NCBI GenBank assembly: GCA_902789365.1
Contig: CADANQ010000026.1
Coordinates: 1 to 33,855, forward strand
Reading direction: 5' to 3'
DNA: 33,855 nt
Source: an uncultured Eubacteriales bacterium
GTDB taxonomy: Bacteria > Bacillota > Clostridia > Christensenellales > Aristaeellaceae
Below the pieces are notes generated by a model that searched no databases, was not told the origin of the DNA, and saw only the letters and a program-made list of their open reading frames with translations. This document shows, in pieces, positions 32,770 through 33,855 of the stretch; the first letter of the stretch is position 1, and each line of letters opens with the position of its first letter. The translations under genes were made by a program, and so were the position numbers.

Positions 32770-33460
32770 TTTCCCTGACCTCTACCTTATAGCCGACACC
32801 GTAGACCGACTTGAGCTGGATGTCGGTGTTTTCAGGCAGCTTTTTGCGGATGCGCTTGATGGAGGTGTCCACCACCCTGGGGTCGCCGTTGAAATCAAAG
32901 CCCCAGATGTTGTCGAGCAGCTGCTCCCGGGTGAACACCTGCCGGGGATGCCCCGCCATCAGGTGAAGGATCTCCACTTCCTTGGGGGAAAGGAGGACCT
33001 GCCGGTCTTCCACAAACACCTCATAGCATTTCAGGTCGATGCGGGTGTTGCCCACGGTCAGTTTGCCCATGGCGCCGTCGCTTGACATCTGGTTGAGTCG
33101 GCGGAAGATCACCTGGATGCGGGATACGATCTCCCGGGGGGAGAAGGGCTTGACGATGTAATCGTCCGCCCCCAGGGCGAAGCCCAGAAGCTTGTCCACC
33201 TCCTCGCCCTTGGCGGTCAGCATGATGATGGGGACCATGGATACGGCCCGGATGTCCGCGCATACCTGGGTGCCGGAGCGCCCGGGCATCATGATGTCCA
33301 GAATGATCAGGTCCGGCTGCATGCGGGTGAAGGCTTCCATCACGTCGTCGCCCTTGAAAACGGAATAGACCTCGTAACCCTCCCGGGTGAGGTACATGCG
33401 CAGGGATTCGTGGATGCCGCGTTCGTCGTCGGCGATAAGGATCAGCTTTTTTTTGCTCAT
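32762..33460 (-). CDS. OmpR/PhoB-family response regulator
   Basis: This 232-residue DNA-binding regulator pairs with the kinase gene that overlaps it. The receiver domain has the acidic pair D11-D12, phosphoacceptor D55 in LDIMMPG, T82 and K104. The C-terminal half (about 130-230) is a winged helix (LSPKEVEILHLMAGHP, FTREQLLDNIWG, VDTSIKRIRKKL). It looks WalR/PhoP-like, but no walH/walI/walJ genes follow. The start follows GGCCGGAGGAACCC. It is first in the operon. Confidence 0.95.
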   Translation of the reverse strand: MSKKKLILIADDERGIHESLRMYLTREGYEVYSVFKGDDVMEAFTRMQPDLIILDIMMPGRSGTQVCADIRAVSMVPIIMLTAKGEEVDKLLGFALGADDYIVKPFSPREIVSRIQVIFRRLNQMSSDGAMGKLTVGNTRIDLKCYEVFVEDRQVLLSPKEVEILHLMAGHPRQVFTREQLLDNIWGFDFNGDPRVVDTSIKRIRKKLPENTDIQLKSVYGVGYKVEVRENA

Positions 33461-33502
33461 GGGTTCCTCCGGCCGGGAAATTGTTTTGTGCCCGACGGTA
33501 TG

Positions 33503-33532
33503 AGTATATCATATAGTAGGAACGGGGGGCAA
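33503..33532 (-). promoter_or_regulatory. Promoter of the two-component operon
   Basis: On the minus strand TTGCCC (33527-33532) and TATACT (33503-33508) are 18 nt apart, about 43 nt upstream of the response-regulator ATG. TATGAT overlaps as an alternative -10. Confidence 0.65.
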
Positions 33533-33582
33533 GGCGGGACACATGGCTGACGCAATGTTCCGGCGGGAGAACTGAACGGGGA

Positions 33583-33631
33583 ACCTCATCCGGCGGCTTC
33601 GCCGCCACCTTCCCCGTGCGCGGGGAAGGCT
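33583..33631. repeat. REP-like palindromic unit with two hairpins
   Basis: ACCTCATCC is followed by a GGCGGC-TTC-GCCGCC hairpin (33592-33606) and a CCTTCCCCG-TGCG-CGGGGAAGG hairpin (33608-33629). This arrangement is one I recall as a dispersed intergenic unit in gut Clostridia, which I cannot verify here. It lies in the 395-nt gene-free end of the window. Confidence 0.6.
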
Positions 33632-33758
33632 TACGGGGTCTTCCCTGCGGCGGGTTTCAAAAAGGGAGAAAAATCGGCAGTCTGCCATTCAGACGCGGCA
33701 TACCGGCGGATGCAGCAGGCGCGGCGACATTGTCATTCCCCGACGCTTGTAAAAAACC
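33632..33758. other. Gene-free spacer between the REP-like unit and the terminal repeat
   Basis: I see no open frame of note, no promoter with both boxes, and no further hairpin of quality here. It completes the gene-free region from 33461 to the window end. Confidence 0.6.
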
Positions 33759-33855
33759 GTGAAGTGCAAAAGTAACTTCCAGAGTGTAAGGGAGGAAAAG
33801 AGAACTGGAAGTTAGTCGTACAGGAGAGAAGAAAAAGCGAGGGAAAAGCCGGAAA
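33759..33855 (+). mobile_element. Outward-facing end of a repeated element (right copy)
   Basis: Bases 33759-33786 are the exact reverse complement of 70-97. TAACTTCCAG (33773-33782) and CTGGAAGTTA (33805-33814) form a 10-bp inverted repeat. TGGAAGTTAGTCGTACA (33806-33822) matches the left copy's motif with one change. Between them the two copies differ in sequence and length, as the two ends of one insertion sequence would. The body of the element lies beyond the window. Confidence 0.7.

Noticed and set aside
32762..33460. Naming the two-component pair walR/walK
   Set aside because: The architecture is similar, but the usual walH, walI and walJ neighbours are missing and PhoP/PhoR or ResD/ResE types look alike.
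1..33855. CRISPR arrays, tRNA or rRNA genes, phage genes
   Set aside because: None seen. Short repeats present are hairpins or promoter repeats, not regularly spaced arrays.

Overview
The window looks like about 34 kb of chromosome from a high-GC Clostridia-type member of the Firmicutes, probably an uncultured gut or rumen bacterium. Supporting signs are strong GGAGG-type ribosome binding sites, a T-box leader on valS, the DUF177-rpmF pair, a WalRK/PhoPR-like two-component system and a pectin-utilisation locus. I cannot name a genus. There are no rRNA or tRNA genes, no CRISPR array and no prophage. Each end consists of 97 nt of a repeated sequence, in opposite orientation, with 28 nt identical. 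This is what a metagenomic contig looks like when assembly stops at two copies of a mobile element.

Layout. (1) 226-7599, plus strand, translation and RNA modification: a membrane-anchored unknown protein coupled to dusB; a consensus promoter driving DUF177 (yceD) and rpmF; a T-box leader and valS; rsmH and rsmI, whose products methylate the same 16S rRNA nucleotide. (2) 7765-10445, minus strand, a malate module: malic enzyme followed by a 2-hydroxycarboxylate (MaeN/CitS-type) transporter. (3) 10732-22421, plus strand, a pectin/rhamnogalacturonan locus: PL11 rhamnogalacturonan lyase, a zinc-ribbon NUDIX hydrolase, a CE12 acetylesterase and a CE8-CE12 fusion esterase. A separately promoted ChvE/MmsAB-type sugar ABC transporter with two permeases follows, then two small unknown genes. 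(4) 22493-33460, minus strand: a response regulator and histidine kinase; then, from a second promoter, a DUF624-like membrane protein, a SAM methyltransferase, Hsp33 and a TPR protein; then a helical-repeat protein, a large zinc-ribbon/TPR/CHB_HEX-like membrane protein and a MATE transporter. Many of these genes overlap by 4 to 20 nt.

How the genes work together. The pectin enzymes carry no visible export signals, so they probably act on imported fragments: the lyase cuts the rhamnogalacturonan backbone and the esterases remove methyl and acetyl groups. The adjacent transporter is of the monosaccharide class (CUT2), so it probably feeds the same catabolism but is unlikely to import the oligomers. 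Malate uptake plus malic enzyme would supply pyruvate and reducing power. The most unusual gene is the CE8-CE12 fusion, in which the expected GDSL nucleophile serine is phenylalanine (F336) while the other catalytic-site residues remain. Other notable points are a substrate-binding protein without a lipobox, a 20-bp perfect hairpin with a GCGA tetraloop after that gene, and a 643-residue protein with an unfamiliar domain order.
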